The notes: generated by a model not told the origin, from the letters alone. 64,000 nucleotides of DNA from Alitta virens (GCA_932294295.1 OW028576.1:29848747-29912746); one strand, 5' to 3'. Positions 46,325 through 58,925 are shown, numbered from the stretch's first letter. Program-made: numbers and translations.

Positions 46325-47265
46325 TGGGTTAATATATAAATGGACACACTGTTTTCTTTTTTATCACTCAAGCATGACTTTAAACATCATTGGGAACCCT
46401 GAAGATCCAGTATGAACAATTTGAATGATATATATTTGCTTTAGGCAATTTCTACGATCCCAAACTGAGATTGTATGAGGTACCATAGTGTACCGTTTAA
46501 AAAATATAAGATGATGCTTATTTATGTATACTTGTATATACAGGGAAGCTGACTCCCACCAATTTTCTGATAGTTATAGAAAGTTGAAGACATGCTGCTT
46601 ATTTCAAAACAATAACCATTTGTGTCCTACAAGGTGCTCTGTTGGAGATATGAAGGGTCCAACATGGTGTGTTTTTACTTTATTTCAATGCAAAAATTGA
46701 GTTGATATGTAAATGGGGGCCACCCTGGACCCCATTTGGTTCATTTTTATCACTGAAGTATGACTTTAAAACCCTGAGGACCCAATATGAACAATTCTGA
46801 GTGATATATATTTGCCTAAGGCAATTTCTATGATACCAAACTGAGCTCAGATGAGGTGCCATAGAGTACCATTTTCTATATTTAAGGAGCGGGGGCCTAG
46901 CTCAGATGTAGCGCTCTGGGCTTCCAACCACTGGGTCCCGGGTTCGATTCCCGGTGGAGCCTATGTTGGATGGCTGTTTCATCCTTCGTCTCATTGCCAT
47001 GGTCTCTGCCTGTCCTAATTAGCTCAACAGGTGCAGAAATACAGGACGTAAAGCCCTAATCACACACACACTTCTATATTTAAGATAGTGCTTAAATATA
47101 TATATATATATGAAAGCTCACTTGCACCAACTTTCTGATTGTTATAAAACGTTCAGGACATGCTTATTTCAGAACTATAGCCATTTTTGTCCTACCAGAC
47201 ACTATAATGAAGATATGAAGGCTCAAACATGGTGTGTTTTTGCTATTATCGTAATGTAAAAGCTT
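46325..47265 (+). repeat. Tandem duplication, about 370-bp unit, second unit carries a SINE
   Basis: Unit 1 (about 46325-46690) and unit 2 (about 46690-47265, less the SINE) share blocks such as ATGACTTTAAA, CAATATGAACAATT/CAGTATGAACAATT, TGATATATATTTGC and GCAATTTCTA. AACATGGTGTGTTTTT is also shared. Divergence is moderate. The order of blocks is the same in both. Confidence 0.8.
46887..47071 (+). repeat. tRNA-Gly-like SINE, full length
   Basis: Complete copy with box A, CTTCCAACC loop, box B and CACA tail. The 13-base duplication TTCTATATTTAAG lies at 46874-46886 and 47072-47084. It sits in the second unit of the tandem duplication. Confidence 0.93.
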
Positions 47266-47269
47266 TCAG

Positions 47270-48624
47270 ATCAGAAATGTTGATGGTGAGCTTCCTAACT
47301 TAGTTGTAGTGTAGTATAGTTGTTGTATGTGTAATGATGAAACAACACAAGGTGTAGCTTTGCAGAGAGAGGGTGGTTTTTAATCCAAGTGTATATAATT
47401 CATGAACAAGTGTATGGTTCAGCTACAGCTGGTAAACTGAATTCCAAGACAAGTACATTGGTATTTCTGCTATCCTATTTGCCAGGGGTCTTTTCCTTAT
47501 TGGTTATTCCCCTTCAGTGACCACACATGGCATCATTCTATTGGCCTGTGCTTCTGGGTTGTACAATGGTCACAACCCCTTACTTTAAACTTAAGTAATC
47601 TTTAAGTCCTTCTTTAAGTTCTGTTATACAAGTCTTTGTTCAGGCTTAAGGCCATTGCATTCTTATAGCTAGGTCATAGCTTACTTTATATAATTTGTGA
47701 AATGATATCTTCGAACTATATGACAGTAGTTTTAATATATGTGACTATCATGTAGGTCTGTGATCGGTCATGTTTCAGCTAAATAGGCCTGCTACATGGT
47801 TTTTACAGACACAGCCTCTTACCATACACTTGAACAGAATACGGCTTATTTCCATTCCACACCTTGTAATGAATAAATATTCATCCTTCTTTTATTCCAA
47901 TTTGACAATTCAAACCACTGTTCTCATTTCTGTAAATGGTTTTAGCAGCCTTTTCCACTTCTGTGGTTTTATTCTGAATTTTATTTAAGACATCTTGCTC
48001 AACTGCATTTAGTAGTGTAAATAATGAGAGCAATTACAGTGCACCATGCACAATTTTACAAAACTATGACAGAAAGAATGCCATTTGTTCCGATTGTCCA
48101 AAGTAGCAACATAACAGGTGTATCATAAACACAAAACTACCAAAAATCTCATTTAGTTGTACATGGTACATACAGTGGAAGACGCACACAATTCAAACAT
48201 ACATGATACAATTTACCAGCTTCTAAAAATATAACTCCAACATAGAATCTGAAGATCAATGCAGTAAAAATATGCAGTTAAAGTCACAAGTTGAGTTCAT
48301 GCTTTACATAATTCATAGACTGGTATAAGGAAGGTTCTTGTACTCTAAACAAATCATATACGGAGGTTAAATTATTTTCGCATGTTCCACTTTTGTAATG
48401 GTGTTTCAGAAATGAAGAAACATTTACGATAAGAGATTTACCGTTGCATAAATGAGGTACAAAGGTGTTCACATAGTGAACATATAATTGAATAACACAG
48501 TGGGGATATTTGATTGATTTTTTTAAAAATTAATTGGTAAGGTGTTCCTGAGGACCAACATATTTAGTCATGAGCGTGATAAATTAGGTTAGCATCAAAC
48601 TTTTCTGCCAGCCAAAATCGAACT
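47270..48624. other. No gene seen; likely 3' flank of the - strand gene
   Basis: AT-rich. The lower-numbered side of the terminal exon at 48625 would hold its 3' untranslated region. I could not choose a polyadenylation site with confidence. Confidence 0.4.
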
Positions 48625-48725
48625 TCATTGAACATTAAACTGGACGTATTCGTGGTCAGTGGGAAGACCGTCTAAAAATGCTGGAATACCATCTCCATAT
48701 CCGGGAACAACTGTTTTGTCAATGT
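48625..48725 (-). CDS. Terminal exon of an unidentified host gene
   Basis: A GATTTTCAG acceptor is followed by an open frame reading IDKTVVPGYGDGIPAFLDGL then PTDHEYVQFNVQ and a TGA at 48625-48627. The exon begins in phase 1 (two bases complete a codon). Joined to the exon at 48882-48974 the split codon becomes GAC (Asp). Composition and splice site look like a real protein end. No family recognised. Confidence 0.6.
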
Positions 48726-48881
48726 CTGAAAATCATTGCAGTGAAATCACCTATGAATCTGTATATATAAACAGTCATTGTAGGAAAGTTGTTAGGCCAT
48801 TTTGCTAACATATTGATGTGATGTGCTTTGTGGATTCATCAACATTGACACTTTCCAGGAAGGGTAGCCGCTTGTTCTAAC

Positions 48882-48974
48882 CGAATGAAAATCCCATTAC
48901 AATTTCTCCATCCCATGGTACAATTGCCATAACAACAAGGTAATATATTCTGTTGATGGGTTGGAATGTTTTCT
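48882..48974 (-). CDS. Penultimate exon of the same unidentified gene
   Basis: After a strong acceptor (GTTTCTCTTTCAG) the frame reads KTFQPINRIYYLVVMAIVPW then DGEIVMGFSF. It is followed by a GTTAGA donor that is weak. If the donor is not used the frame stops two codons later (FG then TAG). The phase fits the terminal exon (one base over). The YYLVVMAIV stretch is too short for a sure membrane helix. Confidence 0.55.
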
Positions 48975-49011
48975 CTGAAAGAGAAACAATGAAGATTTTG
49001 TTACGATTTGT

Positions 49012-49245
49012 TTGTTTCTCAGCTATAAGTATTAGTTATATCCCAGATAGGAGGGAGTTCACTAACATTTTTATTGGTTATCCCATTGCCGAAGGTGGTG
49101 GGATATAAGTAACAAAAATGATAGTTAATTCCCGACTATGAGAGATATAACTAACTTGTACAACATTAGGCATATTTACTAAATTGTTTGATCGTTTGTT
49201 TTAAATGCCTTTATTACGCAAAACAAATTCAGTTTGCACTCAGGA
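49012..49245 (-). repeat. Dispersed GGGATATAAC repeat, copy 2 (inverted)
   Basis: The reverse complement follows 19735-19980 in order: GAGTGCAAACTGAA, GCGTAATAAAGGCATT, GTTAGTTATATC, a CCTTCGG-like block and CTCCCTCCT with GGGATATAACTAATA. Confidence 0.7.
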
Positions 49246-50384
49246 GGAGCAGCAATTCATCCAACATTAAGTGCAATAGCAACTCAAAAAAAGAAGCAAT
49301 GAGGTTTTCAATGAGTAAACTTTTCTTTTTTTTCTCTGATGTGTATCTGTGTTTTTCTTTTTGTTTATGACTGGACTGAATTTGCCCTAGATTTGAGTTT
49401 TTGCTCACAAGGGATTAATACAGTGTGATTGAAATGCCTCTGCAATTACACCAATTTCCTGGACAATATGCAATTTCATTCAAATGTGCATTTCAAAAGT
49501 TCAGATTGCACAAGAAATTTAAGTATAAATATTGTCACATCCACCAAAGTCATCTGAACGTATGATAAAGTGGGATTAATTTTGAAGTTTCATGAGACGG
49601 AACCATGGCCTGGACTCACATGATGCCCTCTGAAGTTAAATTTCCAAGTATCTTACTTTGTTCTTCAACCTACACTGATCCTATACTTTTCAGTTCTGCC
49701 AATAATAGCAGTGGTGGGAGTGGTAATGTTAGTGCATTCTGGAATTCTTACATGTGTCTGTGCAGGAAGGTAAGCTAAGCAATAAATGTTCAATGATGAA
49801 ATTATGATATCAAAATCAATATCATGTGTTACAATACTTAATGGTTCAATATCTGTTAAAAAAAAAAGAAGATTAAATCATCCCCAAGTTACATGAAACA
49901 CAATAGGGAAGAGAAAGAATGACATATATAATTGTGAATAATTTTTTTCATGTTATGCATTTTTCCTTTTTTATAATTTTTAAAATTACATGATTTTTAA
50001 CCCTTGCAGCTCATTCATTAACTTTGTCTACATTATTTCCCACATTTTTGCATATAATTAGGGAATCATGCCATTGTGTGTTAGACTACTAGTGTCTATC
50101 AACAAATTGTCATTTTCCTATTTCAAACATATAATGTTTTTAAACGTTCATTTTCAGAAAATTTATATTTCATTTATATTTATTGTAATCATATTATCAT
50201 ACTTGAATGATTTACGTTATTCTCACAATAAATTCATTAAGCAAATAAATCACAACTAGAAAAATAGATCTGCTAAATAACAAAAGAAAACATAAACAAT
50301 TGGTGTAGAAAAGTATTATCTAATGTAACGCTCAAAAAATTCACCAATAAAGAAGGCAATTGTTGGCATAATTGACATTCAATG

Positions 50385-50545
50385 ATAGAATAGATAAGAT
50401 AGAATATATAAGATAGATTAGATAAGACAGATAGATTAGATAGATAGATTAGATGAGATAGATGAGATAAATTAGGTAAGATAGATAAGATAGAAAAGAT
50501 AAAGAAGATAGATTAGATAGATAAGACAGATAAGATAGATCCATA
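50385..50545 (+). repeat. Imperfect (GATA)n microsatellite
   Basis: GATA, GATT and AAGATA words make up about 160 bases. The tract is degraded. Confidence 0.85.
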
Positions 50546-51199
50546 GTTCTTGAAGCTAACGACTATTAAATGATAATTGATTTATGAAATCTGATTTCAG
50601 AGATTAAACCCCAAACAAATATTTCATTTTTACTCAAGTTTCTCTTCTACCACTTGTCAATGACTGCACTGAATGTAAAGGCATGACAGGTCTCCATGGT
50701 AAAGGGATGTAAGACAGTTCAGTAAGTGCAAGATGTGGCATCTGGCTTCTCATGTGTACTTATAATTCCAAGTATTGCATCATGTCTCTCATGTCAGAAG
50801 TTATTCATATCCGCATTTGAATGCTTGCACCAACAGTACTTTTTTTCTTTTGCTCAATTTTATCTTATTGCATTAAATAGTGTAACTACAATGATTTAAT
50901 TGCAAAGACTTTGTTTAATGTTTCTGGAGACAAATTTTGTTTTAAAATGAAAATTTAACCTCAAAGATGTTAATAACGTTTCAATATTGAACAGAAGGTG
51001 TCATAATTTTTTTTCAGTAATACCAAAACCAGATTATATTTTATTAATATATTTCCTTGCATGAAGTGCTTTAAGGTTAGGGTTGGGTGCATGATAAACA
51101 TGGAGACAATTAAGAGTATATAGAGTTGTCTCCATGCACCAATATAACAGAATAGTCAACTAGATTGTGAAATTGAGGTGTAAATACAGAGCAAATGGT

Positions 51200-52810
51200 A
51201 TTGCTAATTTTATTGCACTCCCAGGCAAGTTCTGCGTGATCTTGATATAAAGAATATTTCTGGTTTGCGATTGAGGTGATTGTAGAGTATTTGATTCACC
51301 CGAATCAGTCCAGAATTTATTCCACTGATGGGCAAGGTCTGTGTGATTTGGATATGGGAATGTTTGTTGTATAAGATCAGGTAAATCAAACCACAGTTTA
51401 ATAAGTTTCACAAGATAAATAAAATCTGCTTTTCATATGACCTGGAGTGTCTGTTCATGTCACATAAATCAGTCTGAAATTTTGCGTCACTCCTGGGCAG
51501 ATTCTGTGAGATTTTGGAAATTTAGGATATTTGTTGCATATGATTTACTTATTCTCCTAAATCTGCCCAGTGTTGAACTCAGATATTACTGTACTCCAGG
51601 GTAATTTGTATGTTATTCGGATTTAAAGAATATCAGAAAACTCAATTTAGGTTAATCAGGCCGGAGATTGATACATCTAAAAAAATTAAAAAGGTTGAGC
51701 AGGTTTGGGTTATTTTTCCTTGAGCCAGATATTGATATGTTTCACACGATTACATACAGCCTCTGGTTCACCTAAATCAGTTCAGAGTCTTGTTTTATGA
51801 TATGGTAATTTTGTGTGTGCCAGATATTGATGTCTCACATGATTACACACAGATTTAGCATTTTTCCTTTTTGTATGATCTACTGTCTCTAATTCACCTA
51901 AATCAGTCCAGAATTTTTTGCTCTACTCCTGGACAGGTTCTGTCTGATTTTTTATGTAAAGAATTTGTAGCATTGATTCAGGTGAATCAAGCTAGATATT
52001 GATTAAGTTTCTCAAAAATTACAAGTTGAGAAGTTTGCTTTTGATATGATCTACATAATCTGATTCACCTAAATCAGTCAATAATTTTTCTGTGCTCTTG
52101 AGTAGTTTTCTTTATGCCAGTTTTCTCTTATCCAGATATTGATATATTTCACATAATTACATTAAAATCATTTATACATGTTATATTTGCAGATTGAGCG
52201 GGTTTCCTTTTTGTATGATCTACTGTCTCTGATTCACCTAAATCATTTGTAAATCATTCCAGAATTTTGTGCTAGATATCAATGTCTCAAATAATAACAT
52301 ACATATTGAGAATTTATTTTTTTGTATGATCTACTGTCTGTGATTGACCTAAATCAGTCCAGAATGTTGCTCCACTCCTATGCAAGTTCTGTGTGATTTG
52401 GATATGAGAATGTTTGTTGTATACGATTCAGGTAAATCAAGCAAGGGATTGAGAAGTTTCACAAGACTGATTAGAGTTGCTCTTCATACAACAATGTACA
52501 ACCTACATGGTCTGTTTGATTCACCTTAATCAGTCTGAAATTTTGCTCCACTCCGGGGCTGGTTCTGTGACATTTTGGATGTGTATAATATTTTTAGCAT
52601 GCGATTAAGGTGAATCAGACCAGAGATTGATGTAATATAAGATTAAAGGTTGACCAGGTTTGAGCAGGTTTGCGTTAATAGGATCTAAGTTATCTGATTC
52701 TCCTGAATCAGTGTGGAATGTTGCTGTACTTCTCCTGGGTAATTGGATGTTATTTGGATTTGAAGAATATTTGAAGCAATTCAGAATAGCTTGGTTCAGG
52801 TGAATCAGCC
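51200..52810. repeat. Ancient tandem array, about 160-185-bp period
   Basis: GATTCACCTAAATCAGTCCA-like cores occur near 51300, 51465, 51775, 51900, 52072, 52255, 52350, 52518 and 52704. They are followed by TTGCTCCACTCCTGGGCAG-like and TTCTGTGTGATTTGGATAT-like blocks, and then a reversed GGTGAATCA. Copies are 20-40 percent different by eye. A decayed satellite in an intron of the - strand gene. Confidence 0.8.
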
Positions 52811-52829
52811 TAGGGCCCTATGCATTTCT

Positions 52830-55800
52830 TTTCCACTCTACAAGAGATTCTTTGTACACATATGTGTCTTTTTGTGTTTTAATGCTTGACTAAATTGACC
52901 AAATTGGACTATGGTCAATTGCTACTGGACAGTGTTTTTCTTTCTTTTTCTCATGACTAACTGCCACCTATAACCTAAAGCTACCTTTACCAATATACAC
53001 TGTAATCAATTAAAGATCATTAAGTGTCATTAAGCCCCTAAATCTAACCCAGGCCATCATTTATTTTTGTTGTGGTTGCATGATCATTGCAACGACAACT
53101 CAGGTGCTGATGAGACGTTAAACAATAACAAATAACACATTGCAACCACAACAAAAATTATTCATTGCTTTCTATGTTTGAATAATTCCTCAATATGTCA
53201 TGGTACATAATTAAGCATTATGCACTAAACCAAGGACTTTGTATCACTCACCAGTGCAATTTAGCATTAGGTGCAAATCCTCGTGTGCAACAGCTACTTT
53301 GGCTAATAAAACTATTTGGGTTAAGTGCTACAAAACAATTACACAATGTTTATATTGTAAGACATGAGACATGCACATCCCCGAATGATATGTACAACTC
53401 GGTCTGACAGCCTTATATATTCACATGAAACTTGAGAGTAAGTCAGATATTTTCCATGTCAGAGATGTTTAATCATTTTCTCCACAGCATTTCCTCAAAT
53501 GGGAGCTTTCACTGTTTCAGCCTCAACCAGAAGCCTTAATCATCCATATGAATGTGAAAAATTGTGATAGTCGAAGCAATATTTATATAAAAGCAGTTGT
53601 AGTGTAGTTTATCAAAAATGTAATGTTAGTATGAGGCACTGGCAGATTTGGGTGGAAAATGGTTTGGTGTGGCAACTCCACTCCACCCGCCCCCCCCCCC
53701 CCCCATTTGAAAATAACAGCAGTGGTTACAATAAACATGACAAAGTATCCTGTTCGACCAATAAATATAAATGAACCAGGACTAAATCATTGGATTATTT
53801 GTGTGGATAAAAATAGTTTGACATCCGTGTCACAATATTTCAGAGAAGTGACATGGATCTCAACATGGCTATCTAACAGTTCAGTTATACAGGATGTAAA
53901 AGTCATATAAAAGTCACTTGCGCATGATGCAGATGACTACATGATGCATGTGAAGAGAAATTGTGCATTTTGAGGTAAGTTTGTGCTTTCTTTTGGTATA
54001 TTTCATGAAGTATATTACATTGCTTCCTCCAGAAGTATATTTATGTTTACTAAATGCAGAGATAATTACAAAGATGGGCCTCATTAAAAAATAACTAGCA
54101 TTTGTAGGACATATCTATAGTTCAAGTATTTTATTGCAACCATCAAGAATAAAAAGATAAGTACCATTATTAAAGTAAAAAGAAGCAATTATATGGTTAC
54201 ATTATGGCCTGAAACCCTGGTGGCATATTTGCAGTAATGAAATAAAGTTATATAAGATTAAAAAGGTTAATAAAATTATATAGAATACATAAAATTACTT
54301 GCATTGGCTCCTGAAATTTGTTCTAATTTAAGTAATTTCAGTTTCTATGAAGCAAGTACAGTTTCTATGAAATGTTCTCATTTAGAAAATATTTCATTTT
54401 AATCTTTTTTTCAGAGTTGTAAACGTACAGTTATAGGCAATGATATTACTTAAAGAATTAAAGCGCACGACTCCTCTGTTACTTCTTCCACTTTAACTTT
54501 CTAATGTGTATTTGTCCTACAGTAATAAAATAAATTAGTTTCACAGTATAATTTACACATTCTTGCTTACTGTAAAAATTTTACTTTATGTCACCGAATC
54601 ATTTAGCCATTGATAGTGTTTATTCAATGATTATATATTTGATAATGTCAAACTAACCGAAACAACACTCTAGATGGCATAAAAAATTGCATAAACATTA
54701 ACGCAATGCTGGCGAATTTGATGTTATTGTGCCATTGGTGGCCAATATCAAAATTGTGCTGGCCAGATTTTGTATGCTATCTGAGCCATTTCCAAGATAT
54801 AATTTCGTATATGCAATATTTTTTCTAAAGTTTTGTGTGGTATATCAACCATGACACTATGTGAGGCTGCCACTTAAGACGTATTGTTACAACACCACAT
54901 CCCTCAGAAAACCCATTTTGATATTCAGTTTTCTCAACACCCTATGCAAAAGTTTCAGTATGGCTCTACATATGCATCTAGGTATTAAACAATTGCTCTC
55001 TTGACTTCTCACATTCATATTGAAATCATAGTGCGCATCCTGCATCCCAATTAATATAGCTGATATTGTATGCTAATGACAACAGCTGTGCTTAATTAAG
55101 GGTGATATCTAGTTCTCCATTACTACAGATGATACCAGCAATTTTTTGTTATGAATTACCAAGTGTGGTCCATGTATTCAGACATATCTGCTAAAGAAAA
55201 GGAAAAGAAAAAGTATGGTCAAACAATATCACCAAGTAGGACTCCTTGGCCCGTTTTCACTAACATATAGTCCACTTTCCCAGAACATAAGTAGGGGGGG
55301 GGGTGGGACTTAATACCAATTTCACACGTATACCAGTTCAATATGCCACTTGATCATATATGATATGAAAAAACCTAATTTATGCCACGCCTACATAGGT
55401 ATGCGGTTTGTTTTATTTCGACACACATTTAAACTAGGTTAATGAAATATATGTGTTAGAGTTCTGTGTAAAATTACCTTCAAGACGAATACCATCCAGC
55501 TATACTTTCACTGAGTTTTAAGTGTGGCCAATCAATCCATATTTAGTTTGTCACATCAGTTTTTTGGTGATTTGAGTCAAAAGTCACCATTATGTTTATT
55601 CATGATTTTTTTCTATTTGAATTCAGACTTCAGATGGAGATTTGCAAGTCAAGCATATAATACTTAGGCCTTGTTGAAGTAGTTTTATGGCTTCTTTTAT
55701 ATTTGAATATTTAAGCTTTGTCCTTGGACTGTTAATAATTAAGAAAAAAATGGTATTTTGTGTTCAAAGCTGGCAATAGGCCAGTATTTGATTATTTTAA

Positions 55801-56050
55801 TACAGGGTTTTTAATCTTGCTTTTAACGAGCTGATTTAAAAATTTTCTTTATACTGAATTTTGATCTTACTATCCCCATGCTTAGTTGTAGGGTCCTACG
55901 AGCCCTTATTTGCATGTTAAAATGGCCGTTATATTAGCTCAATTTGGCTACGTTTGAGTAATTAAACGTGCGTGTTGGACTATCAAATGTTATTATTTAT
56001 CAATTGAGTACACCCCAGAATCACTTTCCTTCATTCCAATTAGGGCTGCT
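52830..56050. other. Intron-like stretch, no gene seen
   Basis: AT-rich. At about 53097-53135 a CAACTCAGGTGCTGATGAGACGTTAAACAATAAC fragment-type tail (seen in parts) matches the end of the ACTA-tailed element, flanked by a TTGCAACCACAAC-like inverted neighbourhood. A run of 15 C lies at 53690-53704. Nothing else is supported. Confidence 0.4.
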
Positions 56051-56055
56051 ATTAA

Positions 56056-56854
56056 GCCCCGGTCTCACATAGCCGGTTTTGCCGTAGTGAACCCGTAGTA
56101 TTACATAACGGTTATGCAACAGCTTTTTTCGCCGGGTTGGCGATGGATTCTGGTGACAAAAAGGGTTCTACGGGTGACCAACATTAATCGCTGTTCTTTA
56201 ATGTAGACAGTTAGATAGATATTTATGTAGATAGATAGATAGATATGTAAATATGTAGATATGTAGATAGATAGTTTAGAGAGACAGATAGATTGATATG
56301 CTTATTATATAATATAGAATATCTCGCTTAATATTTGGTCTATTTTTGATCCGAAAACACGTATGGAATCAGTATAAACTATACTGCAATTCAGTTATAT
56401 TTTACAAAAAATCGGACTAATATTAGGGGAGCAGCAGCCTTTTAAAGTATATACAACCCCCCTTCCTGCCTACGCTGATGCTGTTGCTGGTAGCAGTCGG
56501 CGAGTCGCCCGTGGAAGCCGTCGATTCACCCGTACTACCCGTCGACTTACCCCTAGAACCCCCTGAACAAGCCATCGGGTTTACTACGGGTAAAATTAGG
56601 CACGGATAACTCGCTGGGTTCTACGGGTGACTCGCCGGCTTCCAAGGCTGACTGGCCGGCTTCCATGTGAGCATGGCTCTTACGGCTACCGGGCCCGAGT
56701 TTCCCGGCTTGGCCACTAGTTCCCGACGGGTCACTCGACGGGTATCGCCAGGTATCGGCGGGTAGCCTTTGGGTTTGAGCCGGGAAGCGTGTTGTGTAAC
56801 CGTTATATAACACTACGGGTTGACTACGGGAAACCAGCTATGTGAGACCGGGGC
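56056..56854. mobile_element. Non-autonomous TIR element, about 0.8 kb
   Basis: Inverted ends of about 70 bases begin GCCCCGGTCTCACATAGC, with TTAA directly outside both ends (56052-56055 and 56855-56858). TTAA suggests a piggyBac-like target. A TA duplication with a one-base longer TIR cannot be excluded. The inside holds an interrupted GATA microsatellite (about 56210-56290), the dispersed repeat shared with 30.6 kb, and GC-rich CGGGTGACTCGCCGGC-type words. No transposase. Confidence 0.8.
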
Positions 56855-56999
56855 TTAAATAAAGATACATTTTCCCATACATGCATCTCCTAAACTATGA
56901 CAGATGATACGTTGAATTTAGTAAAATTATGTTTTCATGATCAAGGAATAAAAAAGGCAGTTCAGACATGCTAAATGAGCATTCATTTTGACATGGCTG

Positions 57000-58470
57000 T
57001 GGTTAAAGTTCCAATCAGGATGCTACCAATATTAGTTTCATCCTATTTATAACTATAGTGGATGATACCACAAATACAGTATATTCCGTGCCCAAGGAAT
57101 GAAATAGAGATAATGCAGATTTTCGGAGAGTTTGGCTGAGCAATATTACGATTATAGACTGAAAGAGTTCTTTCTTCCCAAATTATTATGCATTAAGGTT
57201 TCCATTGTAATACCAGAATGTCTCTGGTAATACAAGTTGTAATACAAATAACGAAGGGGATGTGTCGGTAATGATAGACAGAGGGAGTTTACCAAAGGAT
57301 TGTCAAAAAGGAAATTGCAAATGTCTCTGTTACGGGCAGAGTGTAAAGATATGGAACAGTTCAGGAAGGAAAGTGGACCGTATAGAAAACAGAGGAAAAG
57401 AATAGTAATTATGGCTTTGATGTTGCCAAATGTGTTGACCATATTTAATTTGAAACAATTAAAAGGATATCCCTTTGGCTACATATGCTGAAAACTTCAA
57501 AATATACCTAAACAAATTCTTCTGATAGTGCTGCACCAATGGAGGACTTTAGTAGGATAAACAATATCACACTGAAAAGTGATAATTTTTCCATATTTCT
57601 GCGATAAAACCCTTTAATAAGGAGCTTGATGAGTTACAAATCTCGCTTCAGACAACCAATGTTGGTACTCACTTTGTAGCCCTTTATAAGAGAAACCTAA
57701 TGGTGGTATCATTTTTATGATATGTGTAATTGTAACTAAACACGGTAAGCTAAAATATATACGAAAATATTTAAAATGTTTAAAACTTCAAGGCTCATGT
57801 ACAGGGGGGTAACACTATCCAGATTAAAATCATTTTGGGTTCCCCTTTCATGGCAGACCCAATGGCATCATTTGGGCTGGTATACATATTGAAATTAAAA
57901 AAAAAGTCAATTAAATACCCCCCCCCCCCCCTAACATAAGACTGACCAAGTAGATTTATCCCTATGTTTGCAATTTTATTCTCTTTTTGCAACACATGTC
58001 TAAAAAGTTCCCAACTTCGTTTCACCAACATAATTGCATGTATAATTGCTTAGCAGTCACATGATATGCTTTTGGCAAAAAAGAAAAGACTACTTTTATG
58101 AATATGCTAACAACGGTTTTTTTGAAAATGATAAAAATAAACAGCCAGATAACTTGCACAAGAGATTTCTTATCAATTGACATCATCCTGGATCTGGGCG
58201 GTATCAGCATTGCTTCAGTTTACAGTGTAGTGAAGCGGAAGTGCAATATTATAACTGCTCACTTTCTTGCTCACCATGAAAAAGTCCTATTCTAAAATTC
58301 TTCTTGGTGTAATCTGGTATATTTATTGTACTATATATGTATTGACATCTGCCAACTGCAGCACTATTTAGTATAAGAATTAGTCTGTTTTGCAGAGATT
58401 GCCAAGAAAACAAAAACCACAACAATTGTTTCATTATCTACATCAGTTAAAGCCACCATGTACTGATAAG
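57000..58470. other. Intron-like stretch, no gene seen
   Basis: Overlapping open frames at 57152-57491 on both strands have no recognisable domain. A run of 14 C lies at 57918-57931. A consensus donor (CAAA then GTGAGT, - strand, about 57.67 kb) has no convincing partner. Confidence 0.35.
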
Positions 58471-58477
58471 AAAATAC

Positions 58478-58515
58478 CTCTTTCACGGCAGCCTTCAACT
58501 GCTTCAACGGCTGAT
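58478..58515 (-). CDS. Possible small exon of the unidentified gene
   Basis: A 38-base stretch (SAVEAVEGCRER) with an AAAAG acceptor and GTATTT donor joins the exon at 59732-59880 to that at 48882-48974 in correct phase on both sides. An alternative acceptor five bases later would break frame with its upstream neighbour. The acceptor lacks a good pyrimidine tract, so this is tentative. Confidence 0.25.
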
Positions 58516-58883
58516 CTTTTGGTAGGAAAGGTTGTAGCTTAGGCTAAGCCTCGGTTATGTAGAACTGCTCAACCAGCGCCAGGCGCAATGGCATCCATGG
58601 TATAAAGGTTAGTATTGCTTTGTGTGTGGGTTACCAGAGTTCAATTCTCACTCCTTCACAATTCTTCTGAGTATAGCACCCAAGAGGGTAGTTCACAGCA
58701 CCCATGGGTGCTCAAAAAAAGGCATGTACCTTTATTTCGTAGAGTGTAGGTAGTAGGGAAACCTAAGTGTGGGGAACACTAGTTGTAGAGAGAGCTAGGT
58801 TTATGGGGAGTTAGGTGTAGGGAGAGGTAGCTGTAGGGACTCTGGAGCACTATAGTGTATTTACTTGTCTAAACATAGACACC

Positions 58884-58925
58884 GAGAACAATTAAGGCAC
58901 CTCCAATTTAACGTCTCATGCCTAT
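58884..58925 (-). repeat. SINE tail fragment with GAGACGTTAAATTGGAGG
   Basis: A short - strand match to the body of the SINE at 5350-5650. Confidence 0.5.

Noticed and set aside
8730..47071. Several tRNA genes (Gly-like) on the + strand
   Set aside because: The heads have box A and box B but poor acceptor pairing, and all continue into the same non-tRNA body with target duplications. They are SINEs.
49694..49769. A + strand exon encoding a hydrophobic helix (LPIIAVVGVVMLVHSGIL)
   Set aside because: The splice sites are good, but a second frame is also open, there is no partner exon on the + strand, and it lies inside an intron of the better supported - strand gene.
57152..57491. Overlapping frames on both strands as a LINE reverse-transcriptase tail
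   Set aside because: No conserved reverse-transcriptase end motifs can be read in either direction, unlike at 61.5 kb.
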